Assembly (NCBI GenBank): GCA_019634625.1
Contig: JAHCBA010000025.1
Span: 38,295 to 102,294, forward strand
From: Verrucomicrobiia bacterium
GTDB lineage: Bacteria > Verrucomicrobiota > Verrucomicrobiia > Limisphaerales > CAIMTB01
Reading direction: 5' to 3'
DNA length: 64,000 bases
Within the stretch, counting starts at the first letter, position 1. Each line of letters opens with the position of its first letter. The position numbers were made by a program, and so were the translations under genes. Positions 18,845-27,128 of this stretch are shown piece by piece. The notes beneath the pieces were generated by a model, which worked only from the letters and a program-made list of their open reading frames with translations, was not told the DNA's origin and made no database searches.

Positions 18845-18921
18845 CGGGGCGTAGCGTAGCCTGGTAGCGCGCTTGTTTCGGGTACAAGAGGTCGTGAGTT
18901 CGAATCTCACCGCCCCGACCA
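18845..18921 (+). tRNA. tRNA-Pro (anticodon CGG)
   Basis: A full 77-nt cloverleaf. The acceptor stem is CGGGGCG paired with CGCCCCG. The anticodon stem CTTGT/ACAAG holds loop TTCGGGT with anticodon CGG at 18879-18881. The T arm is GTGAG-TTCGAAT-CTCAC, and ACCA is encoded at the 3' end. It reads CCG proline codons, common in this GC-rich genome. The encoded CCA end is visible at 18919-18921. Confidence 0.96.
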
Positions 18922-19022
18922 TTTTCCCTCAGAGTTCTTCCGAACGTTCAGACCCTTCGTTCATCGGTGGCAAGTCCGGTGCGAGTCCCGGCGATGCCGC
19001 ATGGAGCGAGCGTTCTCCCGGA

Positions 19023-19538
19023 TCATGCCCGTGCCGCAGAGGGCAGGCTTTCGCCGCCGAGCCGTTGCAGGAGTCGGGTGGTCGAATGGCCCGCGACAAG
19101 GGGGAGGATGGCCACGATCCCGCCGCCGTCCTCCACGATCCGCCGCTCGTCCTGCGCGACGGTTTCGAGGGTGTAGTCACCTCCTTTCGCCCAGACTTGC
19201 GGCCGGACGACCTCAAGGAACCGGGCGGCGCCGGGTTCGTGGAAGAGGCAGACGGCCCCCACGCTCTCGAGGGCGGCCACCAGACCGAGGCGGTCGTCTT
19301 CAGGGTGGACCGGGCGGCCGTGGCCCTTGATGGCACGGACGGAGGCGTCGCTATTGACGCCCACCAGCAGGATGTCGCCGAGGGCGCGGGCCTGTTCCAG
19401 GTAGCTCGCGTGACCGACGTGGAGGAGGTCGAAGCAGCCGTTGGTGACGACCACCCGGCGACCATGCCTTGCCTGAAGGGCCCGCCATGCTGGCAGGGCC
19501 TCCCAGGTCAGCCGTTTGTCGCGAAATCCCATGGGCAT
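19023..19538 (-). CDS. rfaE2: D-glycero-beta-D-manno-heptose 1-phosphate adenylyltransferase
   Basis: 171 residues. The nucleotidyltransferase signature TNGCFDLLHVGHASYLEQA, then GVNSDASVRAIKGHGRP and WAKGGDYTLETV, identify the stand-alone second domain of HldE/RfaE, which makes ADP-heptose for lipopolysaccharide inner core. The kinase domain, which is fused in enterobacteria, is absent and should be encoded elsewhere. A second Met at residue 3 is an equally good start. The product implies a Gram-negative outer membrane with heptose-containing glycolipid. Confidence 0.9.
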   Translation of the reverse strand: MPMGFRDKRLTWEALPAWRALQARHGRRVVVTNGCFDLLHVGHASYLEQARALGDILLVGVNSDASVRAIKGHGRPVHPEDDRLGLVAALESVGAVCLFHEPGAARFLEVVRPQVWAKGGDYTLETVAQDERRIVEDGGGIVAILPLVAGHSTTRLLQRLGGESLPSAARA

Positions 19539-19687
19539 CGATTGCGGAGCAGGGCTCGTGTTTGGCGGGAGGCCGCCATGACGAACGCCTCCGGAAGCCG
19601 ATTCGAGCAGGTTTCACGACGGGCTCCAAGCCGGGGACGAACCGGGTTGCGGGATTGAGTTTCCCGGGCGAGGGCGGACCGCGCAGA

Positions 19688-20464
19688 ATGCCCTTCATGT
19701 TCAGCATGGATGAACGGAATGCCCTGGTGACCGGTGCGGGTTCGGGCATTGGCGCGGCCATCGCCGAGGCGTTGTCGAAGGCCGGGGCACAGGTGTGGGT
19801 CACGGATGTGAACGTCGCCGCGGCGGAGGCCGTGACGGACCGGCTCATCGCGAACGGCGGGTGTGCGACGGCGTTGGCCCTCGACGTGTCCGACGAGGCG
19901 GCGTGCGAGGCGGCGGCGCGGCGGGTGCACGGCGCGGACACGCGGTTGGACATCCTCGTGAACAACGCGGGAATCGGCCATGTCGGGACGCTGGTTCAGA
20001 CGACCTCGACGGATCTCGAACGGCTGTGGTCGGTGAACGTGCGGGGGGCGTTTCAGGTCACCCGCGCCTTCCTGCCGGCGATGCGCGAGCGTCGTGCCGG
20101 AAACATCATCAATATCGCCTCGATTGCCGGCATTGTCGGTGTCCGGGACCGATTGGCCTACACCACCACCAAGTTCGCCGTCGTGGGCTTCACCAAGGCC
20201 CTCGCCCTCGACCACGCGCGGGAGGGCATCCGCTGCAATTGCGTTTGTCCGGGGCGGGTTGAGACCCCCTTCGTCACGGCAATGATCGCGCAGTACCCCG
20301 ACCCGGCGAAGGCGCGGGCGGAAATGGAATCCACCCAGGCGATCGGACGCATGGCGCGGCCGGACGAAGTGGCGGCCGCGGTGCTTTACCTGGCGAGCGA
20401 CGCATCCGCGGCGATGACCGGTTCGGCTCTGATTCTCGATGGAGGATGGAGTGCCGGGAAGTGA
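19688..20464 (+). CDS. Short-chain dehydrogenase/reductase
   Basis: 258 residues from ATG 19688; the frame is open upstream but begins to match the family only here (MDERNALVTGAGSGIGAAI). Visible features are the cofactor motif TGAGSGIG (15-22), NNAGIG, the catalytic Ser segment NIASIAG, YTTTK for the Tyr-Lys pair, and the C-terminal SALILDGGWSAGK. It is a classical SDR that uses NAD(H) or NADP(H). An acidic Asp in VTDVN at the end of strand 2 suggests NAD(H). The closest style is 2-keto-3-deoxy-L-fuconate or 3-oxoacyl-ACP-reductase-like, so the substrate is unknown. It is convergent with the redoxin gene. Confidence 0.9.
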   Translation: MPFMFSMDERNALVTGAGSGIGAAIAEALSKAGAQVWVTDVNVAAAEAVTDRLIANGGCATALALDVSDEAACEAAARRVHGADTRLDILVNNAGIGHVGTLVQTTSTDLERLWSVNVRGAFQVTRAFLPAMRERRAGNIINIASIAGIVGVRDRLAYTTTKFAVVGFTKALALDHAREGIRCNCVCPGRVETPFVTAMIAQYPDPAKARAEMESTQAIGRMARPDEVAAAVLYLASDASAAMTGSALILDGGWSAGK

Positions 20465-20541
20465 CTTTGAATCCGGGCAGGGGTGAGGCGGGGCTGTGAG
20501 GTTTCCGTCGGTTTGCGGACTCGGCCGGAGATTCGGGCCGG

Positions 20542-21099
20542 TCAGTCTTTCCACTTGATGTTGCAGCCCATGCTGGGTTTTTGGGCGGGATCGGGGGTGC
20601 GCCCGTTCAGGACGGCGTCACAGGCGGCCCGCAGATCGGCGCCGGTCACCGGAACGCCATTGCCAGGCCGGCTGGCGTCGAACTGACCGCGGTACACGAG
20701 GCGGCGACTGGCATCGAACAGATACCAGTCCGGGGTGCAGGCGGCCCGGTAGGCCCGGGCCACCTCCTGGGAGGCGTCGTAGAGGTAGGGGAAGGTGTAG
20801 CCGGCGGCTTCGGCTTCGGCCTTCATTCGATCGGGGGCATCCTCGGGGTAGCCCGTGATGTCATTCGCGCTGATGCCCACCACGCCGACGCCGTGGGCCT
20901 GGTATTCGCGGGCGAAATCCGCGAGTCCGGCCCGGACGTGCTTCACGTACGGGCAGTGGTTGCACAGGAACACCACCACCAGGGCGAGGCGGTCGGAGAA
21001 GTCGTCGAGGCGGACGGTGCGGCCCGTCACGGTATCCGGCAGGGCGAAGGCGGGAGCCGGGGTGCCGAGGTCGAGCATGCTGGAGGGGGTCAGTGCCAT
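20542..21099 (-). CDS. Thioredoxin-fold redoxin (AhpC/TSA/TlpA-type)
   Basis: 185 residues from ATG 21099; the open frame upstream is spacer. It starts MALTPSSMLDLGTPAPAFAL. The active-site region is VVVFLCNHCPYVKHV, a CxxC redox pair (Cys-Asn-His-Cys). It continues with VGVVGISANDITGYPEDAPD, YDASQEVARAYRAACTPDWY and YRGQFDASRPGN. This is the widespread thioredoxin family protein with CNHCPYVK, probably cytoplasmic because no signal peptide is present. It is thought to reduce peroxides or disulfides. It is divergent from the FG-GAP gene, with a 268-bp gap in which no other feature is evident. Confidence 0.88.
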   Translation of the reverse strand: MALTPSSMLDLGTPAPAFALPDTVTGRTVRLDDFSDRLALVVVFLCNHCPYVKHVRAGLADFAREYQAHGVGVVGISANDITGYPEDAPDRMKAEAEAAGYTFPYLYDASQEVARAYRAACTPDWYLFDASRRLVYRGQFDASRPGNGVPVTGADLRAACDAVLNGRTPDPAQKPSMGCNIKWKD

Positions 21100-21367
21100 G
21101 GTGTGGAATCGGGTCGATGGGTTAGAGGACGTACGAGGATGCCATGTTGGCGCACGGTTGACCACGCGGGGATCATCCGGACGTGCGGAGACCGCGGCCG
21201 AGTCACGAGTGGGATGAGGACCTGAGGACCTCATCCGGGGCGGGGGGGCGGCTACCGAGGGGGATGCTCCGGCGACGCCTCGATTTGCCTTCCCCGGTTT
21301 GGCGCGGCATCGGCAACCTGTCCGCCATGCCCGACCGCCATCCTTCCCGTTGCCGGCCCCGAACGAC

Positions 21368-23005
21368 ATGTCCCCGGTGAGCCTGTCCAGGTCGAAGCTT
21401 GGCCCCCGCGGGTGGCGACCTGGGATGGTGCCGCCGCGGGGCAGCACCCTGTCGGTCATCCTCGCGGTCGTCGTCGTGGCGTGCTCGGGTGCGGCCTTGC
21501 CGGAGGCGGAGGTTTCTGCGGCGGCGCCTGGCCGCCCATCGGGCGAGACGCTCGCGCGCCTGGTTTGCGCCGGTTGCCATCTGTTTCCCGGGCCCGAACT
21601 CCTCGACCGGGCCACCTGGCGGGATCAGGTCCTGCCCCGGATGGAGACGCGGCTGGGGGTGTCGCCGCCGGATTACTCGGTAAGCCCGGAAGGGGAGTTG
21701 TTGCGCGCCTTGGGGATCTACCCGGCGGAGCCGATGATTCCGCGCGAGGACTGGGAGGCGATCGTCGCGTACTACCTTGCAGCGGCCCCGGTCGCGCCGC
21801 TGCCTCAGGATCCGCGGCCGGAGATCCGGATCGGGCTGCCGCTTTTCGAATTTGAGGCGCCCGGCTTCCGGGTCCGGCCCGCGCTCACCACGCTGGTCCA
21901 CCTGGGCGTGGAGACCCGGCGGCTTTTCGTTGGGGACGAGGGGGGGCAGCGGCTGCTGGTGTTCGGGGATACCCTGCGGGCGCCGCGGTCGATCCCGCTG
22001 GGCAACGTCCCGGTGGCCCTCGCCGAGTCGCCCGGTGGATTGCACGTGACGGCGATCGGAAGCTTCCTGCCCTCCGAACATCAGCGGGGCGCGCTGTTGT
22101 TTCTTCCCGAAGGGGAGAACGGGTTTGGAGCGGCGCGGACCCTCATCGGGGGGCTGCCGAGGGCGGTGCATGCCGAGTTCGCCGATTTCAACGGCGACGG
22201 ACGCATGGATGTCGCGCTGTGTCTGTTTGGAAACCACCGGGGACGCTTCTCCTGGTTCGAGAATCTCGGCGGGGACCGCCATCGCGAACACGTCCTGAGC
22301 GAGCGGTCCGGCGCCATCCGGTCGCTGGCCCGCGATTTCGACGGGGATGGGTTCCCGGATCTGCTGGTGCTCACGGCGCAGGAATCCGAGACGGTGCAGG
22401 TGCTCTTCAACGACGGTCGGGGCGGGTTCCGGTTCGAGACCATCCTTCAGTTCCCGCCGTCCCACGGCCTCACCCATTTCGAACTGGCCGATTTCGACGG
22501 TGACGGGGTGGACGACCTGCTGCTGGTGAACGGGGACAACGGCGAGTTCGCGAGTCCGCCGAAGCGGTATCACGGTCTGCGCCTGTATCGCGGACTGGGG
22601 GCCGGGCGCTTCGAGACGGAACCGGCGTGGTTCTTTCCGCTCAACGGCGCCACCAAGGCCGTCGCGCGCGACTTCGATGAGGATGGCGATCTTGACATCG
22701 CCGCGATCGCCTACTTCCCGGACTACGAACGGTCCCCTCGGGAGAGCTTCGTGTACCTCGAGAATCGCGGCGGCGGGAACTTCGTTCCGGCGACCTTCGC
22801 GCAATGCATTGCCGGGCGGTGGCTGACGCTGGACGCCGGGGACCTCGACGGCGACGGGGACATCGATCTGGTCCTGGGTTCGTATGTGCGCGGGCCGACG
22901 CCCGTGCCCGCCTTCCTCCAGCGCACCTGGGATCGGGAGGGTCCGCCGTTCGTCATCCTGCGGAACACCCTTCGCCACCCGGCGCCAGCGCCCGTCCTGC
23001 CATGA
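21368..23005 (+). CDS. Exported c-type-cytochrome-like protein with FG-GAP (VCBS) repeats
   Basis: 545 residues from ATG 21368; an ATG at 21425 would give a lipoprotein-like leader ending VVACSG. A haem-binding VCAGCH (Cys67-x-x-Cys70-His71) lies in a short cytochrome-c-like segment with LFPGPELLDR and IVAYYLAAA. The rest is a propeller of FG-GAP repeats with Asp-rich calcium loops (FADFNGDGRMDVAL, ARDFDGDGFPDLLV, LADFDGDGVDDLLL, AGDLDGDGDIDLVL). It is probably a periplasmic or surface protein that carries one haem. Its stop overlaps the next gene by 4 bp (ATGA), so both are made together. Confidence 0.85.
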   Translation: MSPVSLSRSKLGPRGWRPGMVPPRGSTLSVILAVVVVACSGAALPEAEVSAAAPGRPSGETLARLVCAGCHLFPGPELLDRATWRDQVLPRMETRLGVSPPDYSVSPEGELLRALGIYPAEPMIPREDWEAIVAYYLAAAPVAPLPQDPRPEIRIGLPLFEFEAPGFRVRPALTTLVHLGVETRRLFVGDEGGQRLLVFGDTLRAPRSIPLGNVPVALAESPGGLHVTAIGSFLPSEHQRGALLFLPEGENGFGAARTLIGGLPRAVHAEFADFNGDGRMDVALCLFGNHRGRFSWFENLGGDRHREHVLSERSGAIRSLARDFDGDGFPDLLVLTAQESETVQVLFNDGRGGFRFETILQFPPSHGLTHFELADFDGDGVDDLLLVNGDNGEFASPPKRYHGLRLYRGLGAGRFETEPAWFFPLNGATKAVARDFDEDGDLDIAAIAYFPDYERSPRESFVYLENRGGGNFVPATFAQCIAGRWLTLDAGDLDGDGDIDLVLGSYVRGPTPVPAFLQRTWDREGPPFVILRNTLRHPAPAPVLP

Positions 23006-26000
23006 TACCGAACGCCCTGGCAGACGGAGGATTCGCCCGGCTGGCAGTCCTGCTCGCGGCAGGCCTCGCGGCGTGGATGCCGCGGATGAGTGCGGCAGAG
23101 CCTGTCACCTCGATCCCCCTGGTTGTTCCGGGCAGCGCGGGACCGGGCTTCACCTTGATGGGGCCGGAGCGGACCGGGGTGGCCTTCACCAACCGGATTT
23201 CCATCCGCACCGTCGCCACGAACCGCATCTTCGAGATCGGTTCGGGCGTGGCCCTCGGCGATGTGGATGGGGACGGTCGTTGCGACATCTACCTCTGCCG
23301 GCTCGACGGTCCGAACGCGCTCTACCGCAATCTCGGCGGCTGGCGGTTCGAGGAGATCGCCGAAGCCGCCGGCGTGGCCCTGCCGGAGCAGGCCTCCACC
23401 GGGGCGGTGTTGGCGGATGTGGACGGCGACGGGGATCTGGACCTCCTGGTCAACGCGCTGGGCGGCGGGACACGACTCTTCCTCAACTACGGACAGGGGC
23501 GGTTCACCGAGAAGACCGGTACCCGGCTTGTCCGGCGGTTCGGCAGCACTTCGCTGGCCCTGGCGGACATCGACGGCGACGGGGACCTCGACCTCTACGT
23601 GACCAACTACCGCACCGACACGTACCGGGATCGCCCGCCCGGTCTCCAGGTGGAGGCCCGCACCGTGGGGGACCGCATCGTGGTCACGCCCGAGAACCGG
23701 TTTCTTCCGATGATGGCGCACGGCGGCCAGGTGGAGGTGATCGAGCTGGGCGAGCGGGACTTCCTCTATATTAACGACGGCGCCGGGAACTTCGCTCCCG
23801 TCTCCTGGACCGCCGGATCGTTCCTCGACGAGGACGGACAACCCCTGGCCGGGCCTCCACTCGACTGGGGACTCGCGGTGCTCTTCCGCGATTTGAACCA
23901 GGACGGCACCCCGGACCTGTACGTCTGCAACGACTTCTTCCAATCCCCCGACCGGATCTGGATCAACGAGGACGGGCGCCGGTTCCGTGCCGCCGACCGG
24001 CTGGCCTTCCGCAACATGAGCCTCTCCTCCATGGCGGTGGACGTGGGGGACATCGACCGGAACGGCTTCGATGACATCCTCGTGGTGGACATGCTCGGAC
24101 GCCGGCACCGGGACCGCCAGCGCCAGCGTCCCGAGATGATGCAGGGCCGCTACACGCCGCCCCTCGACCGGCCCGAGTTTCGGCCCGAGGTGCCCCGCAA
24201 CACCCTCTTCCTCAACCGCGGCGACGGCACCTACGCGGAGATCGCCCAGCTCGCCGGACTCGACGCCACCGACTGGTCCTGGAACGTCGCTTTTCTCGAC
24301 GTGGATCTCGACGGGTACGAAGACGTCCTGGTCGCCACCGGCAACCTTCACGACGTCCAGGACGCCGACGCCATCCGTGCGATCTCCCGCATCCGGGACC
24401 GTGAGTCTCCCGAAGCCCGACTGGCCCGCTTCCCGCCCCTTCACACGCCGAATCTTGCGTTCCGCAACCGGGGAGACCTGACCTTCGAGGACGTGAGCGA
24501 GCGGTGGGGTTTCGATCTGCGCGGGGTTTCCCAGGGCATGGCCCTGGCGGATCTCGACGGGGACGGCGACCTCGACGTCGTGCTCAACAACCTGAACCAG
24601 GGTGTGTCCCTGTACCGGAACGACGCCCCCGGGGCGCGGGTGGCGGTGCGGCTCCACGGCGTTCCTCCCAACACCCGGGCCATCGGCGCCCGCATCGCGG
24701 TGCTGGACGGTCCCGTGCCACGCCAGGAACAGGAGGTGGTCGCGGGAGGACGGTACGCTTCGGGCGATGACACCCTCCGGGTGTTCGCGGCGCGGGAGGA
24801 TCGACCGGTGCGCATCGAGGTCACCTGGCGCAACGGTCGCCGCTCCGTGCTCGGGCCGTTGGCGCCCAACCGGCTTCACCAGATCCACGAAGCGCATGCG
24901 CCGTCGGCGCCGCGCCCCGCGCCTGCCAGGCCGGGACCCACCCTGTTCGAGGACGTCACGATCCGGCTCGACGGCCACGCGCATGCGGATCCCGACTTCG
25001 ACGATCTGGCGCGCCAGCCGCTGCTCTCCCAGGTCTGGAGCCGGCCCGGACCCGGGATCGCGTGGATCGAGGATCCTCCCGGCGCGTCTCCGCACCTGGC
25101 CGTCGGCTCGGGGGCCCGCGGATTCCTGACGCTGTTCCGCAACCTCGGGAACGGAACCTTCGCCCGGACCAACCTCGCCTTCACCCTGCGTGATCAGGTC
25201 GGGCTCGCCGCCTGGACGGTGTCGCCGACCCGGACCGTCCTGCTGGCGGCCGAATCCAACTACGAGGACAGCGCGCCCCGCCCGTCCTCGGTCCGGGCCG
25301 TCGCCCCGTTTCCCGGTTCGGAACCCCTGCCCGAGTTCCCTGCCCTTGACGCCGCCGCAGGTCCGATTGCCCTGGCAGACATTCATGGCGAGGGCCGCCT
25401 CGATCTCTTCGTCGGGGGACGCGTTGCCGCGGGACGATATCCGGAACCGGTTGCGTCACGGATTTTCACCCACGGTGCGACCGGCTTTCGCCACGACCTC
25501 CGCCATGACGCCGTTCTCGACCGCATCGGCCTGGTTTCAGGAGCGGTGTTTGCGGACCTCGACGGCACGGGCCGGCCGGATCTCATTCTGGCCACCCGTT
25601 GGGGCCCCATCCGCGTCCTCCGCAACAAGGCCGGCACCCTCACCGACATCACGGCGGAACTCGGTCTCGATCGTTACCCGGGATGGTGGAACGGCGTGGT
25701 GGCCGGCGATTTCGATGGCGACGGACGCCTGGATCTGGCCGCCTCGAACTGGGGCCGCAACACCCGGTACCGCCAGGGTCTGGCCGGAGGGGTCCGCATC
25801 CACTACCGCGACCTCGACGGCGACGGGCGCCTTGCGGCGATCGAGTCCTTCGTCGATCCCGACACCGGGCTCCGGGTGCCGTACGCGGACTTCGACACCC
25901 TGGCCCGGGCGTTGCCCTACCTCCCCGCGGTCTTCCCGACCATCCGGGCTTTTTCCGAAGCGGGACTCGACGCCGTCCTCGATCCGTCCGGAGAGGTGTG

Positions 26001-26679
26001 GCCACACCTGGAGGCGCGGCATCTCGATTCCACCGTCTTCCTGCGGCGTGCGGGCGGCTTCGTGGCGGTGCCCCTGCCGGTGGAGGCCCAGTTCGCGCCG
26101 GCCTTCGGCATCGCCGTGGCCGACTTCGACGGCGACGGAAACGAGGATCTGTTCCTCGCCCAGAACTTCTTCGGCGTGACCGGCGAACGCTCGCGGTACG
26201 ACGCCGGGTTGGGAATGGTGCTCCTGGGCCAAGGCGATGGCACGTTCACGGCGCAACCTCCGACCGCAAGCGGCATCCGTATCCCCGGGGAGCAGCGCGG
26301 CGCTGCGGTTGCGGACTTCGATGGCGATGGCCGGCCGGATCTCGCGATCGGTCAGAACCGGGGTCCCACCCGGCTGTTTCGAAACACCCAGGGCCGGCCG
26401 GGCCTTCGCGTGCGCCTCATCGGGCCGCCGGGCAATCCCGCGGGCATCGGCGCCATTCTGCGACTCGAATTCGCCGATCGGTTGGGGCCCGCACGGACGA
26501 TTTCCGCGGGAGGGGGCTATGGGTCACAGGATACCCTGTCGCCCATCCTGGCCATGCCGGCGGTGCCGGTGGCGCTGCGTGTGCAGTGGCCAGGCGGGTT
26601 GACATCGCGCACGCCGATTCCACCCGGTTCACGCGAGGTCACGGTCCCCATACCCACCGCGGCCCCTTCGGCCCGGTGA
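23002..26679 (+). CDS. Large exported FG-GAP / ASPIC-UnbV (CRTAC1-like) protein
   Basis: 1225 residues from ATG 23002. A signal peptide (LAVLLAAGLAAWMPRMSAA) is followed by an N-terminal propeller of VCBS loops (LGDVDGDGRCDIYLC, LADVDGDGDLDLLV). A first UnbV module includes AIGARIAVLDGPVPRQEQEV and VAGGRYASGDD (~560-630). A second propeller follows, and a C-terminal UnbV module (IGAILRLEFADRLG, GGGYGSQDT). The same two-part plan is found in the gene at 30335. In animals CRTAC1 is an extracellular matrix protein; bacterial members are exported, calcium-binding and of unknown role. It is translationally coupled to the cytochrome-like FG-GAP gene. Confidence 0.86.
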   Translation: MIPNALADGGFARLAVLLAAGLAAWMPRMSAAEPVTSIPLVVPGSAGPGFTLMGPERTGVAFTNRISIRTVATNRIFEIGSGVALGDVDGDGRCDIYLCRLDGPNALYRNLGGWRFEEIAEAAGVALPEQASTGAVLADVDGDGDLDLLVNALGGGTRLFLNYGQGRFTEKTGTRLVRRFGSTSLALADIDGDGDLDLYVTNYRTDTYRDRPPGLQVEARTVGDRIVVTPENRFLPMMAHGGQVEVIELGERDFLYINDGAGNFAPVSWTAGSFLDEDGQPLAGPPLDWGLAVLFRDLNQDGTPDLYVCNDFFQSPDRIWINEDGRRFRAADRLAFRNMSLSSMAVDVGDIDRNGFDDILVVDMLGRRHRDRQRQRPEMMQGRYTPPLDRPEFRPEVPRNTLFLNRGDGTYAEIAQLAGLDATDWSWNVAFLDVDLDGYEDVLVATGNLHDVQDADAIRAISRIRDRESPEARLARFPPLHTPNLAFRNRGDLTFEDVSERWGFDLRGVSQGMALADLDGDGDLDVVLNNLNQGVSLYRNDAPGARVAVRLHGVPPNTRAIGARIAVLDGPVPRQEQEVVAGGRYASGDDTLRVFAAREDRPVRIEVTWRNGRRSVLGPLAPNRLHQIHEAHAPSAPRPAPARPGPTLFEDVTIRLDGHAHADPDFDDLARQPLLSQVWSRPGPGIAWIEDPPGASPHLAVGSGARGFLTLFRNLGNGTFARTNLAFTLRDQVGLAAWTVSPTRTVLLAAESNYEDSAPRPSSVRAVAPFPGSEPLPEFPALDAAAGPIALADIHGEGRLDLFVGGRVAAGRYPEPVASRIFTHGATGFRHDLRHDAVLDRIGLVSGAVFADLDGTGRPDLILATRWGPIRVLRNKAGTLTDITAELGLDRYPGWWNGVVAGDFDGDGRLDLAASNWGRNTRYRQGLAGGVRIHYRDLDGDGRLAAIESFVDPDTGLRVPYADFDTLARALPYLPAVFPTIRAFSEAGLDAVLDPSGEVWPHLEARHLDSTVFLRRAGGFVAVPLPVEAQFAPAFGIAVADFDGDGNEDLFLAQNFFGVTGERSRYDAGLGMVLLGQGDGTFTAQPPTASGIRIPGEQRGAAVADFDGDGRPDLAIGQNRGPTRLFRNTQGRPGLRVRLIGPPGNPAGIGAILRLEFADRLGPARTISAGGGYGSQDTLSPILAMPAVPVALRVQWPGGLTSRTPIPPGSREVTVPIPTAAPSAR

Positions 26680-26726
26680 AGCATCGGGCCCGGCGACGGA
26701 GGGCCGGGGGCGGGTGGCAATCCTCG

Positions 26727-26885
26727 GTGCATCCCCGAATTGGGGATGAGGAGGCAGCGAATCGGAGGGACGAATTCCGCGAGTCCACGACCCAGAGCAC
26801 CCACCGTTGCGGTCTCGTGGAACCCGTCTCTCCGATGCCACACGTCGCGAAGCTCGCCCCTCTCCCCACAACTCCGGGATGCCTG
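26727..26885 (+). repeat. Dispersed ~159-bp repeat, copy B
   Basis: It runs from GTGCATCCCCGAATTGGGG to CTCCGGGATGCC and shares the core words ATCGGAGGGACGA and GTTGCGGTCTCGTGGAACC with the other copies. Some bases differ (CTCTCCGATGCCACACG replaces the usual GCCCTCCGAAGCG). The rest of the 26680-27128 gap is spacer, less GC-rich near the next start, and presumably carries the promoter of the following gene. Confidence 0.82.
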
Positions 26886-27128
26886 GGTCAGGTATCATGG
26901 ATGAGATTCATGCGTTTGTTGGGATGCAATTGCTTCGGCGGCTCCATCTCGCGTCTTAATCGTTGCCTTTTCGTTCCGAATCGGTCATCGCCTTCGGGTC
27001 CCGTGTCGTTCGGCCGTGAGGTCCGTTTTGGGCCTTGGGTCGCGCCTCCCGCATCCGTGGTGGGTCGAGGCCGACACAACGGCATTCGCCACGGGGCGAT
27101 CGAGACGAGAACACCGACGTACCACTCC

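Noticed and set aside
17867..18922. Minus-strand frame starting MVGAVRFELTTSCTRNKR
   Set aside because: This is the well-known false protein made by reading a tRNA gene backwards; it then runs antisense or out of frame through the sigma factor.
22723..25386. 887-codon minus-strand open frame
   Set aside because: It lies antisense to the FG-GAP and UnbV genes. Its repeated acidic runs are the reverse complement of the Asp-rich calcium loops.
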